Positions 1-8,305 of a stretch of 49,817 bases of DNA are shown piece by piece. Below the pieces are notes generated by a model. The model saw only the letters and a program-made list of their open reading frames with translations, did no database searches and was not told where the DNA came from. Position 1 is the first letter of the stretch. The number at the start of each line of letters is the position of its first letter. The DNA is from an uncultured bacterium. Lineage in GTDB: Bacteria > Verrucomicrobiota > Kiritimatiellia > RFP12 > UBA1067. Made by a program: the position numbers and the translations under genes. Location of the stretch: NCBI GenBank assembly GCA_902779865.1, contig CACZDG010000008.1, forward strand, positions 1-49,817, in the 5' to 3' direction.

Positions 1-95
1 TCAATGGAAAGCCGTATGCGGGAAATCCGCACGTACGGTTTGACGAGGGGGAAGTCGCATCGGCGGCAACGCCGAGGCGTGGGTCTCTACTCTAC
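1..95 (+). mobile_element. Group II intron, 3' end (domains V and VI)
   Basis: A hairpin at about 9-41 has arms AGCCGTA and TACGGTT, a GCGG/CCGC upper stem and a GAAA-type loop. This is the catalytic domain V of bacterial group II introns. A second hairpin (about 46-90, stem CGGCG/CGCCG with loop GCAA) is domain VI, and the run ends in CTCTAC, matching the usual AY 3' end, so the splice junction is placed at about 95/96. Only the 3' end is in the window; the rest of the ribozyme and any reverse transcriptase/maturase must lie upstream. One reading frame through this region gives the REIRTYGL-type peptide often mis-annotated at intron ends, so no gene is called. The exact junction could be off by a few bases. 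Confidence 0.85.
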
Positions 96-1514
96 AACAA
101 GAGAAAACTGACATGGAGAGCCGCAGTCTCGGCGGCGGCAACGGTTGTGCTTACGGTGTATGCGGGGTTCGGCGCGATGCGCCCCACGCCGGAGTATCTG
201 AAGAGTGCGGTGGTGTATCAGTTGGTGTTGCGCAACTTTACGCGGGACGGTAACTTCAAGGCTGCCACGGCGATGCTGGAACACGTGCGCTCCGCAGGCG
301 TGGACGTGGTGTACCTCTGTCCGTTCGTGGAGATGGACTGTGACATGGACGAGAGCGGCTGGAGCCCGCGCCAGAAGCAGAGCGGGTACCACACGCCTAA
401 GAACCCATACCGCATCTCGAACTACGACAAGATCGACCCTGAGTACGGCCACGACGCGGACTTCAAGGCGTTCAACGACCGTGCCCATGCCCTCGGCATG
501 AAGGTGTACATGGACCTCGTGTACCTCCACTGTGGGCCGAACAACGTGATGAAGGACATGTTTCCTGACGCCTTCCAGAAGAACTCGGACGGGACGGTAC
601 GGATGACGCGTTGGAACTTCCCGTACGTCAACTTCAATTCAAAGGACGTGCGCAAGTACCTCATCGACTCGATGCTCCACTGGATGCGGCTTGGTTGCGA
701 CGGGTTCCGCTGCGACGCGGGCGACCATGTGCCGATCGACTTCTGGGTGGAGGCCGCGACCATCTGCCAGAAGGTGAACCCGGAGCTCGTGATGATCAAC
801 GAGGGCAACAAACCCGAATGGCTGAAGAAGGCGTTTGACGCCTGTTACGGGCCGTGGAGCTTCTCGATCCGTCACTTTCTCACTCCGTCCCTGCCCGGGC
901 CCAAGAACAGGAGGCTTGACCAGAAGATGCCCGGTGTCCGCCAGTACGAGGCGAAGATGCCGAAGGATGCCCTGATGCTCTGCTTCATGGACAACCACGA
1001 TACGGCGGCGAACGACTGGGAGAATCGCTTCGACCGCGTCAATCCCGTGGAGGCCGGCAACGCGGCGTTCGTGCTCACGTTCCTGCGGCGCGGTCTGCCG
1101 CTCATCTTCAATGGCAACGAGATCGCCGACAATTCGCTCAATACGTTCTTCGCAGCGGTCGAGGACGTCGGCCGTGCGCGCAAGACGGTCGATTGGGCGC
1201 GAGCGCTCCAGCCTGCCGGACAGAAACGCCTCGCGCTCATCCGTATGCTCTCGAAGTTGCGCCACGAGAACAAGGTGTTCTCCGAAGGTACGCAGGAGTG
1301 GATCACCGAGGGAGAACGCAATGGTGCAATCGCGTTTGTGAGACGGCTCGGCGACAAGGCCGTGTTTGTCTCTGCGAACCTGACGGGCAAGGATGTAAAG
1401 TTCAAGGTGAGAGCCAAGGGAGGCAGAGGTGTTTTGATCGCTGAACGCGGCGAACTGTCCGCCGACGGCACATGTCATCTGGGGCCGTATGGCTTCGTAG
1501 TGGTTGAATTGTAA
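96..1514 (+). CDS. GH13 (alpha-amylase family) glycosidase, 3' exon, interrupted by a group II intron
   Basis: The (beta/alpha)8 catalytic domain of family GH13 is clear. The motif GFRCDAG carries the nucleophile Asp (codon 714-716), MINEGN the acid/base Glu (801-803) and MDNHDTA the transition-state Asp (999-1001). A short C-terminal beta domain follows. It likely hydrolyses or transfers alpha-glucans outside the cytoplasm. The frame stays open upstream of the first internal start (GTG at 147). Codons from 96 onward read NKRKLTWRAAVSAAATVVL, a typical signal peptide, and closely match the N-terminus of the next gene (NTRKLTG). The true ATG is therefore probably in the 5' exon before the intron. 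Starting at GTG 147 would remove the signal peptide. The next gene starts 20 bp downstream, so the two may be cotranscribed. The exact substrate is unknown. Confidence 0.85.
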   Translation, partial: NKRKLTWRAAVSAAATVVLTVYAGFGAMRPTPEYLKSAVVYQLVLRNFTRDGNFKAATAMLEHVRSAGVDVVYLCPFVEMDCDMDESGWSPRQKQSGYHTPKNPYRISNYDKIDPEYGHDADFKAFNDRAHALGMKVYMDLVYLHCGPNNVMKDMFPDAFQKNSDGTVRMTRWNFPYVNFNSKDVRKYLIDSMLHWMRLGCDGFRCDAGDHVPIDFWVEAATICQKVNPELVMINEGNKPEWLKKAFDACYGPWSFSIRHFLTPSLPGPKNRRLDQKMPGVRQYEAKMPKDALMLCFMDNHDTAANDWENRFDRVNPVEAGNAAFVLTFLRRGLPLIFNGNEIADNSLNTFFAAVEDVGRARKTVDWARALQPAGQKRLALIRMLSKLRHENKVFSEGTQEWITEGERNGAIAFVRRLGDKAVFVSANLTGKDVKFKVRAKGGRGVLIAERGELSADGTCHLGPYGFVVVEL

Positions 1515-1533
1515 AGCAACAAAAAGGAAGCAA

Positions 1534-4362
1534 ATGAAAATGAACACGAGAAAACTGACTGGGAACGCCACCATCTTGGCGGCGGTTGTCGCGGCAAGTG
1601 CGCTGGCGGCGAACGCCGATACCTACAAGTACAAGGTGCAATACCTTGAATCGACGGGGACGCAATACATCAACACTGGTGTCCTACCCGCCACAACCAC
1701 GGGCTGTCGGATAACGTACGAGTTCATATCCCTCGTTGACACGGCGGATTGTATCGACATGGTGGCGGGTGTCACAGACGGCAAATTGTCATGCTATCCT
1801 GTGGCGCTCATGTACACGAATGGCAGAAACCCGAAGACGAAAGATGTTCTCTGTGAACGCTACACGTATGGCGCCAATATCCCTTCAAGCGGGGAGAGAT
1901 ATGCATCACGCACACGCCACACGGCTTCGTTCAACGGTACGGGGAGAATGCTGTTTGTCGATGGCGCATACCTTGGTAAGTACACGGAAACGAAAAATGG
2001 CACGATGCCTTTTTTCCTCTTCGCATATAGCGACAAGGGCACGGTTAAGGGCCGTTCCGCCTCGCGCATCTACAGCTGCGAGTTTTTCAACAACACGACG
2101 GGCGCGGCCATCGCACGCTTCATACCCGTGATCGACAACAACGACCGCCCCGCCATGTTCGACGAGGTGGGTAATGTGCTTTACTACAATCTTGGGACCG
2201 GCGAATTTACGCCCGGTCCGCGCAAGGACGAACCTTGGTATTTTGTCGAGTACATCCAGTCGAGCGGTACGCAGTACATCGACACGGGCGTGATTCCGGC
2301 GCGAGGTACATCTTTTGCGGCGAAATATGAATACCTTTCCATGGTTCCTGGAAGCGTGGAATGCGACATGATCGCCGGCGTCAACTCCAACGGTGGCGCA
2401 TACTATCCGGTCGGCATTGACTACAGCAAGCGAAATCAGGGCGCAAACGTCATTCGTTACGAGCGGTACGTCACACCCGGCACGACGCTGTACCTGACGC
2501 ATCCAACGCGCACCAGCCATACGGTCATGTTCAACGACAGCTCCTACCGTGTGTTTGTCGATGGTGCGTATCTTGGCGTCATGTCAACTTTCAGCAAGAC
2601 ACTTGCCCATCCCTGCCATTTGTTCGCCTACAACGCAAGCGGCACCGCCACCGCGCTTGCGGCTGCGCGTAACTTCGGGTGCGAGTTCCGCAACAGCGGG
2701 ACGCTCTTGGCGGAGTTCGTCCCCGCCGTCGCAAAGGATGGTAACGGCGCGGCCTTGCCGTGCATGTACAACAACTACGCGGGAACGAACCACTTAAACC
2801 AAGGGACAGGCACGTTCACGACAGGTCGCATCGTCTCGCCAGTCGTTCCGCTTGACCTTTCGGCGCGGACGGATCTCGCGCCAGGGCTGAAGGTCTTTGA
2901 TTTCACCGTGCGCCCCTCGTACGGTACCGTGTTCACGCTTGATGCGGCGACGGCGGCGGACTACGACGTGCAGGTGCTGTCCGACGGCGTTTACCTCGCG
3001 GCGAAGGGCGCGGGCGGCGCGGCCGCGAACGTCATCACCGTGACCGGCAGCACGTCCGCGCAGTTCAAGGCAGGCGAGATGCCGACTTGCGCTTCCGTGG
3101 TTCTTTCCAACAAGGTGACTCTCGCGGCTGACTGCGACTGGACCGGCCTCGGCACGCTCGTCATACCCGACGGCGTGACGATTGACCTTGCCGGACACGA
3201 CCTGACGCTCGCCGGAATTTCCGCGCCGCCCTGCGCGACTGCGGTGATTACCGATTCCTCGGCGGTGGGTTCTGGCGGAAAACTCAAGATCGTCGTCGCG
3301 GACGATGACCTCATTATGAACGACTGCATCGCGTTTTTCGGATCGCTCCGCTTCGTGAAGGACGGCCCCGGGCGCTTTATTGCCGCTTTGCCGCGCCAGC
3401 AATACACGGGTGGCACGGAGGTCGTCGACGGTACGCTCACGTTTGGTACGGATCAATATCCTCTTGGGCCGAAGAACGCAGAGGTGAAGGTCGGTCCTGG
3501 TGCAGTCTGCGACCTTGGCGGGCGCTGCAACACTACCAACTGCGTTTACAACTACGACCTTGCCGGAACGCTTCGGATGTCCACAAAGGCACGTGCGAAC
3601 GGCTACAACAACGCATACAAAATCCTTGGTACGGCATTCTCGCTTTCGGGCAACGCTACGATTGAAGGCGAGGGCTTCTATTTCGCGAGCGCATCGACAA
3701 GTCCGCTGACGCTTGCGCTCAACGGATACGATTTGACCTTCAACGTGCAGGACATCAACAGCTCCACGCGGGGTTACATCGGCATGGGGGCATTTAACGA
3801 TGATGGGAGCGGGGGCAAGTTGATCGTCGTGCATGGCGAGACTGAATGGCTTGGCGGCGGCGGGTTTGACCGGTCCGTGGCGGTGGAATACCGTTCACCT
3901 GCCTTTTATCGTGTTAGCGCCTCAGATGTCAAATTCTATGATTTCACGTATTCCTCCGGTTGGTGGTCGAATGGTTATACCTTTAAGGTGAAGCTGTATG
4001 GCACGTATCACGCGGGTACGATCCGTCCGCCGATTGAGGTACAGAACGGGGCAACGCTTGACCTTGCTGCGCTGGCTGCACCGCTCAATGCGAATGCCGT
4101 CGCGAACACATCGGGTGCCATGACGTTTGTGTCGGGCACAGCGGAGACGCCGTCGGTCGTGAACGTGAACCTTGCGGGGCGCACGGATCTGCGTACGCTT
4201 GTGAAAAGCACGAATCCGTATGTCGTCACCTGGCCGTCTCAGCCCGCGAACGTGAACTTCGTTCTTGACGCGCAGTCCAGGGCAAATGGCTACAGGATCT
4301 ATTCCGAAGCTGAAGGACTGAGACTGAAGCGCTTCAAGGGTTTCATGATTCTCGTCAAGTAG
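1534..4362 (+). CDS. Large secreted lectin-like protein with two 'GTQYI(N/D)TGV' domains and a beta-helix-like region
   Basis: Start ATG 1534 is preceded by AAGGAAG at 5 bp spacing; the further in-frame ATG upstream overlaps the GH13 gene and lacks a ribosome site. The product is 942 aa. Residues 1-28 form a signal peptide (TRKLTG.. then ASALAANA). Two homologous domains of about 210 aa follow, one starting VQYLESTGTQYINTG and the other VEYIQSSGTQYIDTG. Both carry VDGAYLG strands and look like LamG/concanavalin-type jelly rolls. Residues about 470-900 are rich in short beta-strand repeats such as GTLTFGTDQYPLG and PGAVCDLGG, resembling autotransporter-associated beta-strand repeats. The C-terminus ends in a basic-hydrophobic KGFMILVK. 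It probably binds glycans at the cell surface alongside the GH13 enzyme; no catalytic motif was seen. Confidence 0.8.
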   Translation: MKMNTRKLTGNATILAAVVAASALAANADTYKYKVQYLESTGTQYINTGVLPATTTGCRITYEFISLVDTADCIDMVAGVTDGKLSCYPVALMYTNGRNPKTKDVLCERYTYGANIPSSGERYASRTRHTASFNGTGRMLFVDGAYLGKYTETKNGTMPFFLFAYSDKGTVKGRSASRIYSCEFFNNTTGAAIARFIPVIDNNDRPAMFDEVGNVLYYNLGTGEFTPGPRKDEPWYFVEYIQSSGTQYIDTGVIPARGTSFAAKYEYLSMVPGSVECDMIAGVNSNGGAYYPVGIDYSKRNQGANVIRYERYVTPGTTLYLTHPTRTSHTVMFNDSSYRVFVDGAYLGVMSTFSKTLAHPCHLFAYNASGTATALAAARNFGCEFRNSGTLLAEFVPAVAKDGNGAALPCMYNNYAGTNHLNQGTGTFTTGRIVSPVVPLDLSARTDLAPGLKVFDFTVRPSYGTVFTLDAATAADYDVQVLSDGVYLAAKGAGGAAANVITVTGSTSAQFKAGEMPTCASVVLSNKVTLAADCDWTGLGTLVIPDGVTIDLAGHDLTLAGISAPPCATAVITDSSAVGSGGKLKIVVADDDLIMNDCIAFFGSLRFVKDGPGRFIAALPRQQYTGGTEVVDGTLTFGTDQYPLGPKNAEVKVGPGAVCDLGGRCNTTNCVYNYDLAGTLRMSTKARANGYNNAYKILGTAFSLSGNATIEGEGFYFASASTSPLTLALNGYDLTFNVQDINSSTRGYIGMGAFNDDGSGGKLIVVHGETEWLGGGGFDRSVAVEYRSPAFYRVSASDVKFYDFTYSSGWWSNGYTFKVKLYGTYHAGTIRPPIEVQNGATLDLAALAAPLNANAVANTSGAMTFVSGTAETPSVVNVNLAGRTDLRTLVKSTNPYVVTWPSQPANVNFVLDAQSRANGYRIYSEAEGLRLKRFKGFMILVK

Positions 4363-4631
4363 TCCGCGCGCAACAACACGTTCTACATGTTCTACACGGA
4401 CAAAAGCAACGGCCAAAGCAAAGGCGAAATCCTGTCAAACCAAAACCACATCTTTGTTTTGTCTTTGCGGCGGTCGCGCCGGGGCGCGGCGTGGGCGGTG
4501 AAGAAGGCAATTGAGACCAACACCGTGCGCGAACGCCGCACCACCCTCGCCGAGCGCCTCAAACGCTAATTCGTGGTCCGGAATTGAGCGACGGTTCCGT
4601 GTGCGACTTCCTTCCATCCATGATATCATAA
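4363..4631. other. Intergenic region without a supported gene
   Basis: A 60-codon ORF (4387-4569) lies here but has no ribosome site, no recognisable domain and a Lys/Arg-rich tail typical of spurious GC-rich frames. No clear terminator hairpin with a T-run was found after the preceding gene. The repeats and promoter of the next gene begin at 4632. Confidence 0.5.
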
Positions 4632-4711
4632 TCCCAAAAGTTGCAAAAGCCGATTCCGTTATAGTCCAAAAAGTTGCAGATTCTTTTAATCAACGAGTCC
4701 AAAAAGTTGCA
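4632..4711 (+). repeat. Three direct repeats with exact 33-bp period upstream of an ATPase gene
   Basis: TCCCAAAAGTTGCA (4632-4645), TCCAAAAAGTTGCA (4665-4678) and the same again (4698-4711) begin exactly 33 bp apart. The sequences between them are unrelated. The last copy ends 2 bp before a perfect -35 box. The arrangement resembles operator or iteron sites on one face of the helix; the binding protein is unknown. Confidence 0.85.
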
Positions 4712-4713
4712 CA

Positions 4714-4743
4714 TTGACAATCGTAATGAATATTTGGTATAAT
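4714..4743 (+). promoter_or_regulatory. Consensus sigma-70 promoter for the DUF4143-type ATPase gene
   Basis: TTGACA (4714-4719), an 18-bp spacer and TATAAT (4738-4743): both boxes are perfect consensus. Transcription would start near 4750. CAGGAGC (4761-4767) is a good ribosome site 5 bp before ATG 4772. A perfect promoter beside three phased repeats suggests a strong promoter that is normally repressed. Confidence 0.85.
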
Positions 4744-4771
4744 TTCGCCGTTTTGGAAAACAGGAGCTTCA

Positions 4772-6100
4772 ATGATAGAACTCAGGCGAAAATTCTACGA
4801 TTGGCTGATGCAGTGGAAAAACACACGGCATCAGGAGTGCCTTCTTGTCAAGGGTGCTCGGCAAATTGGAAAGACCTTCATCATTGAAAAATTCGGGAAG
4901 GAACAATACGAGAGTTTCATTGAATTCAACTTCATCCTGGATCCGGAAGCCTGTTCGATATTCGATGGAAGCCTCAAGGCGGAAGATCTCTATCGTAAGA
5001 TTTCCGCATACGATGCGTCGAGGCGCCTTCTGCCAGGGCGGACGCTGATTTTTCTCGACGAGATACAAGAGTGCGCGAACGCTCGGACTGCATTGAAGTC
5101 GTTCGCGCTGGATGGGCGTTATGATGTCATTGCCTCTGGCTCTCTGCTTGGAATCAAGTACAAGAACAAAAAGAACCGCGATCGCCACGAACCGAAGTCC
5201 ATTCCCGTTGGCTATGAGCGACAAGTTACGATGCACTCCCTTGATTTCGAGGAATTCCTCTGGGCGAGGGGCGTGACGGAAGAGGCCATTGAGGTTCTTA
5301 AGGGATACTGCGCACGGCGGGAGATTGTGCCCGACGCGGTGAACCGCAAGTATTTGGACTTACTGAAGGAATACATGATTGTCGGTGGCATGCCGGCTGT
5401 CGTGAAGACGTATGTCGAAGCCGGGGATTTTGGTCCGGTGCAGGAGGAACAGGAAAAGATACTTGCCTCATATATCGACGACATCCACAAGTATGCGGAC
5501 ACGACGGACGTTCCGAAAATCGAAGCCTGCTACCGCGCGATTCCGCGTCTTTTGGCAAAGGAGAACCGCAAGTTCAAGTATGCGGAGGTGGAAAAAGGCG
5601 GCAGCGAGCGTAAGTACGCATTCTCCGTGGATTGGCTCTGTGATGCATCGTTCGCCTCCCGTGCGCTTAACGTAACGGTGATGGATGTGCCGCTCAACGC
5701 GCAGATCCGCGATGGATGGTTCAAGCTGTATCTTTCGGACATCGGCCTGCTCTCGGCCCTGTATGGCACGGAAACAAAGGGGCTTCTGTATTCCAGCAGG
5801 CTGAAGGGAAATGCGAAGGGCGGGCTTTACGAGAATCTGATAGCCTGTATTCTTGACCGTAAGGGCATTCCGCTGTACTACTTCAAAAACGAGGACGGGG
5901 CGCGTGAAGTCGAGTTTATGGTTGAACGCGATGGCGGAATCGTGCCGGTCGAGGTCAAGGCGTCAAATGGCACGACCATATCGTTGAACGAAGCCCTTGA
6001 GAAACCGCAGGTACCATATGGGTACAAGTTCATCGACGGAAACATCGGCGTTGCGGGAAAGAAGATCACGTTGCCGCACTATATGGCAATGTTCATCTGA
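4772..6100 (+). CDS. AAA family ATPase with DUF4143-type C-terminal domain
   Basis: 442 aa, the usual size for the AAA_14/DUF4143 family. Walker A is KGARQIGKTF (about residues 27-36) and Walker B is LIFLDEIQE (about 92-100). A sensor-like ASGSLLG follows. The C-terminal part contains a degenerate PD-(D/E)XK-type core, REVEFMVERDG followed by VPVEVKAS, which in this family is nuclease-like. Members are common single-gene accessory ATPases of unknown role, often in multiple copies per genome and often discussed as mobile or defence-related. The gene is monocistronic, with its own strong promoter and phased upstream repeats. A functionally similar but different ATPase lies at 22814. The cellular function is not known. 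Confidence 0.9.
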   Translation: MIELRRKFYDWLMQWKNTRHQECLLVKGARQIGKTFIIEKFGKEQYESFIEFNFILDPEACSIFDGSLKAEDLYRKISAYDASRRLLPGRTLIFLDEIQECANARTALKSFALDGRYDVIASGSLLGIKYKNKKNRDRHEPKSIPVGYERQVTMHSLDFEEFLWARGVTEEAIEVLKGYCARREIVPDAVNRKYLDLLKEYMIVGGMPAVVKTYVEAGDFGPVQEEQEKILASYIDDIHKYADTTDVPKIEACYRAIPRLLAKENRKFKYAEVEKGGSERKYAFSVDWLCDASFASRALNVTVMDVPLNAQIRDGWFKLYLSDIGLLSALYGTETKGLLYSSRLKGNAKGGLYENLIACILDRKGIPLYYFKNEDGAREVEFMVERDGGIVPVEVKASNGTTISLNEALEKPQVPYGYKFIDGNIGVAGKKITLPHYMAMFI

Positions 6101-6258
6101 TTCAACTTGAACAACCTCGATGCCCGGTTCTGGGACATTTTCCCCTTCCGCAAATCGGGCGGCTTTGCTAAACTATTACGCGGTTTTCCGTGCGCAAGTG
6201 AACTGACGGCAGTGTCGCGTCGTCGGCGTGGTCGGGAGACCTGAAACGGAATGTAGAT

Positions 6259-8295
6259 ATGACAGGTTTTGATATCGCAATGGCCGGGCTGCTCTCCTTC
6301 GGACAGGTGATCCCGAGCGCACAACGTGAAATCGTGAAACACGCTGGTCTCCAGGTGATCCATGCGGACGGCGCGGTGACGCTCCGGCTGAAGGAAACGG
6401 GCCGGGAGGAGCGCGCCATCGAGGGCGGGCGCGTCGTGACGGTGAAATTGCAGGACGAGCACTATCCCGTGTACATCACACGGCACGTGCGGACGTGGAA
6501 GGACTGCGACGCCGTCGAGACGTGGTACGAGCTACGCCACGATGAGCCGGGGCCGGTGAGGCTGCTTCGCGCCGACAGCTTCGCCTCGCGGATCAACTGC
6601 CGGGCCGACGTCGTGAAAGTGCTCACGCTCACGGGCGTGTGGGCGTACGAGGGGAACATCACGGAGGCGACCGTCGCGAACGGACAGATCGCGCAGTACC
6701 GCTCGCTCGCGGGCACGCGCGATGCGTGGGAGTCGAACGCCGCGATGATGGTGAGCTTCGGGAACGAAGTAGATGAAGAGCACGGCAGGGTCCTCGGCGT
6801 GGCGCTGGAGTGGACCGGCACCACCGAGAAACGCGTGCGGCGCAGCTGGAACGGACGCGAGACGGATGTGTTCGCCGGAATCGACATGGAGACGGGTCCG
6901 TACGTCCTTGACCCCGGCAAGACCTTCACCACGCCGCGGGCGATCATCGTGTGGTCCGAGAAGGGCAAGGGCGAGGTGTCGCGCCAGTACCACCGCTGGG
7001 CGCGCCGTCACCTGATGCCGCACGGCGACGTACTGCACCCCATCCTGCTCAACACGTGGGAAGGCTCGTACTTCAGCTTCACGGAGAAGACGCTCACCGA
7101 CATGATGGACGGCGTGAAGGAGATGGGCGGCGAAATGCTCGTCCTCGACGACGGCTGGTTCGGGAAGGGCAAGTACGCCCGCGACAACAAGAACCGCGAC
7201 AAGGCCGGCCTCGGCGACTGGGTTGTGAACCCCGCGAAGCTGCCGCACGGTCTCGCCTGGCTCGCGGACGAGGCCGCCAAGCGCGGACTAAAGTTCGGCC
7301 TCTGGGTGGAGCCGGAGATGTGCAATGTGAAGAGCTGGCTTGCCGAGGCGCATCCCGACTGGATCCTGCGCGAGCAGAACCGCTCGCTCCTCCTCGGACG
7401 CGGCGGCTCGCAGGTCGTCCTCGACTACTCGAACCCGGCGGTGCGCGAGAACATCTTCAACCAGCTCGACGCCGTGTACGCGCAGGTGCCCACGCTTGCC
7501 TACGTCAAGTGGGACAGCAATCAGAACATCGTCAACCCCGGTTCCACCTACCTGAAGCCCGACCGCCAGCCGAACCTCTGGTACGACTACACGATCGGCC
7601 TCTACGACCTGCTCGCGAAGCTCCAAGCGAAGCGTCCGCAGATCATGGTGCAGGCGTGCGCCTCGGGTGGCGGGCACATGGACTTCGGATTCCTGCGCTA
7701 TGCGGACGAGTTCTGGGCGAGCGACAATACCGACCCGTTCCGCCGCGTGTTCATCCAGTGGGGCGCATCGCAATTCTATCCCGCGAGCGCGATGGCCTGC
7801 CACGTGACGCGGCGAGGCTCGTCGATGAAGTACCGCTTCGACGTTGCCATGACCGGACGCATGGGCTTCGAGCTGCATCCGACGAAGCTTTCGAAGGCGG
7901 ATGTCGAGTTTGCGAAGGCGGCAGTGGCCGACTACAAGCGCATCCGTCCGATCGTACAGCGCGGCGACCTCTACCGCCTCGTCTCGCCGTACGGCGGGAG
8001 GATGTCCGCGCTCATGTTCGCGAGCGAAGACAAGAGCGGCGCGGCGGTGTTCGCGCTCGGTCTCGACAGGGACATCATCGTGGAGGAGACGCTGCGTCTG
8101 CGCGGACTCGACCCCGATGCAAAGTACACCGTCACCGAGATCAACAAGGGCGCGAAACTCCACGCCAAGTTGCCGACGGAGCCGGTCGACGGCCGCACGC
8201 TCATGGAGAAGGGAATCGCCGTCAGGCTCTCCGGCAGGTTCGACTCCGCCTCGTTCGAGGTCGTGCGCGCTGGGAACAACACTGCGACAAAGTGA
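6259..8295 (+). CDS. Alpha-galactosidase, GH36 family
   Basis: 678 aa. An N-terminal beta-supersandwich is followed by the catalytic barrel. Visible signatures are LDDGWFGKGK, WVEPEMC, the nucleophile motif YVKWDSNQN (Asp about residue 419) and the acid/base motif WASDNTDPF (Asp about 489). The 70-residue spacing of these two acids is as expected for clan GH-D GH36 enzymes. It releases terminal alpha-1,6-galactose from raffinose-type sugars or galactomannan. There is no convincing signal peptide, so it is probably cytoplasmic, although the first 20 residues are fairly hydrophobic. The ATG at 6259 follows a weak ACGGAA site. The dus gene starts 10 bp after the stop, so the two are likely cotranscribed. 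Confidence 0.92.
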   Translation: MTGFDIAMAGLLSFGQVIPSAQREIVKHAGLQVIHADGAVTLRLKETGREERAIEGGRVVTVKLQDEHYPVYITRHVRTWKDCDAVETWYELRHDEPGPVRLLRADSFASRINCRADVVKVLTLTGVWAYEGNITEATVANGQIAQYRSLAGTRDAWESNAAMMVSFGNEVDEEHGRVLGVALEWTGTTEKRVRRSWNGRETDVFAGIDMETGPYVLDPGKTFTTPRAIIVWSEKGKGEVSRQYHRWARRHLMPHGDVLHPILLNTWEGSYFSFTEKTLTDMMDGVKEMGGEMLVLDDGWFGKGKYARDNKNRDKAGLGDWVVNPAKLPHGLAWLADEAAKRGLKFGLWVEPEMCNVKSWLAEAHPDWILREQNRSLLLGRGGSQVVLDYSNPAVRENIFNQLDAVYAQVPTLAYVKWDSNQNIVNPGSTYLKPDRQPNLWYDYTIGLYDLLAKLQAKRPQIMVQACASGGGHMDFGFLRYADEFWASDNTDPFRRVFIQWGASQFYPASAMACHVTRRGSSMKYRFDVAMTGRMGFELHPTKLSKADVEFAKAAVADYKRIRPIVQRGDLYRLVSPYGGRMSALMFASEDKSGAAVFALGLDRDIIVEETLRLRGLDPDAKYTVTEINKGAKLHAKLPTEPVDGRTLMEKGIAVRLSGRFDSASFEVVRAGNNTATK

Positions 8296-8305
8296 ACGTG
8301 CGGTC

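Noticed and set aside
147-149. GTG 147 as the true start of the GH13 gene
   Set aside because: It would remove the signal peptide; the frame is open upstream and matches the N-terminus of the neighbouring secreted protein.
2794-3834. 346-codon ORF antisense to the lectin-like gene
   Set aside because: No motif, Arg/His-rich composition, no ribosome site.
4387-4569. 60-residue ORF between the lectin-like gene and the ATPase gene
   Set aside because: No ribosome site, no domain, Lys/Arg-rich composition typical of chance frames.
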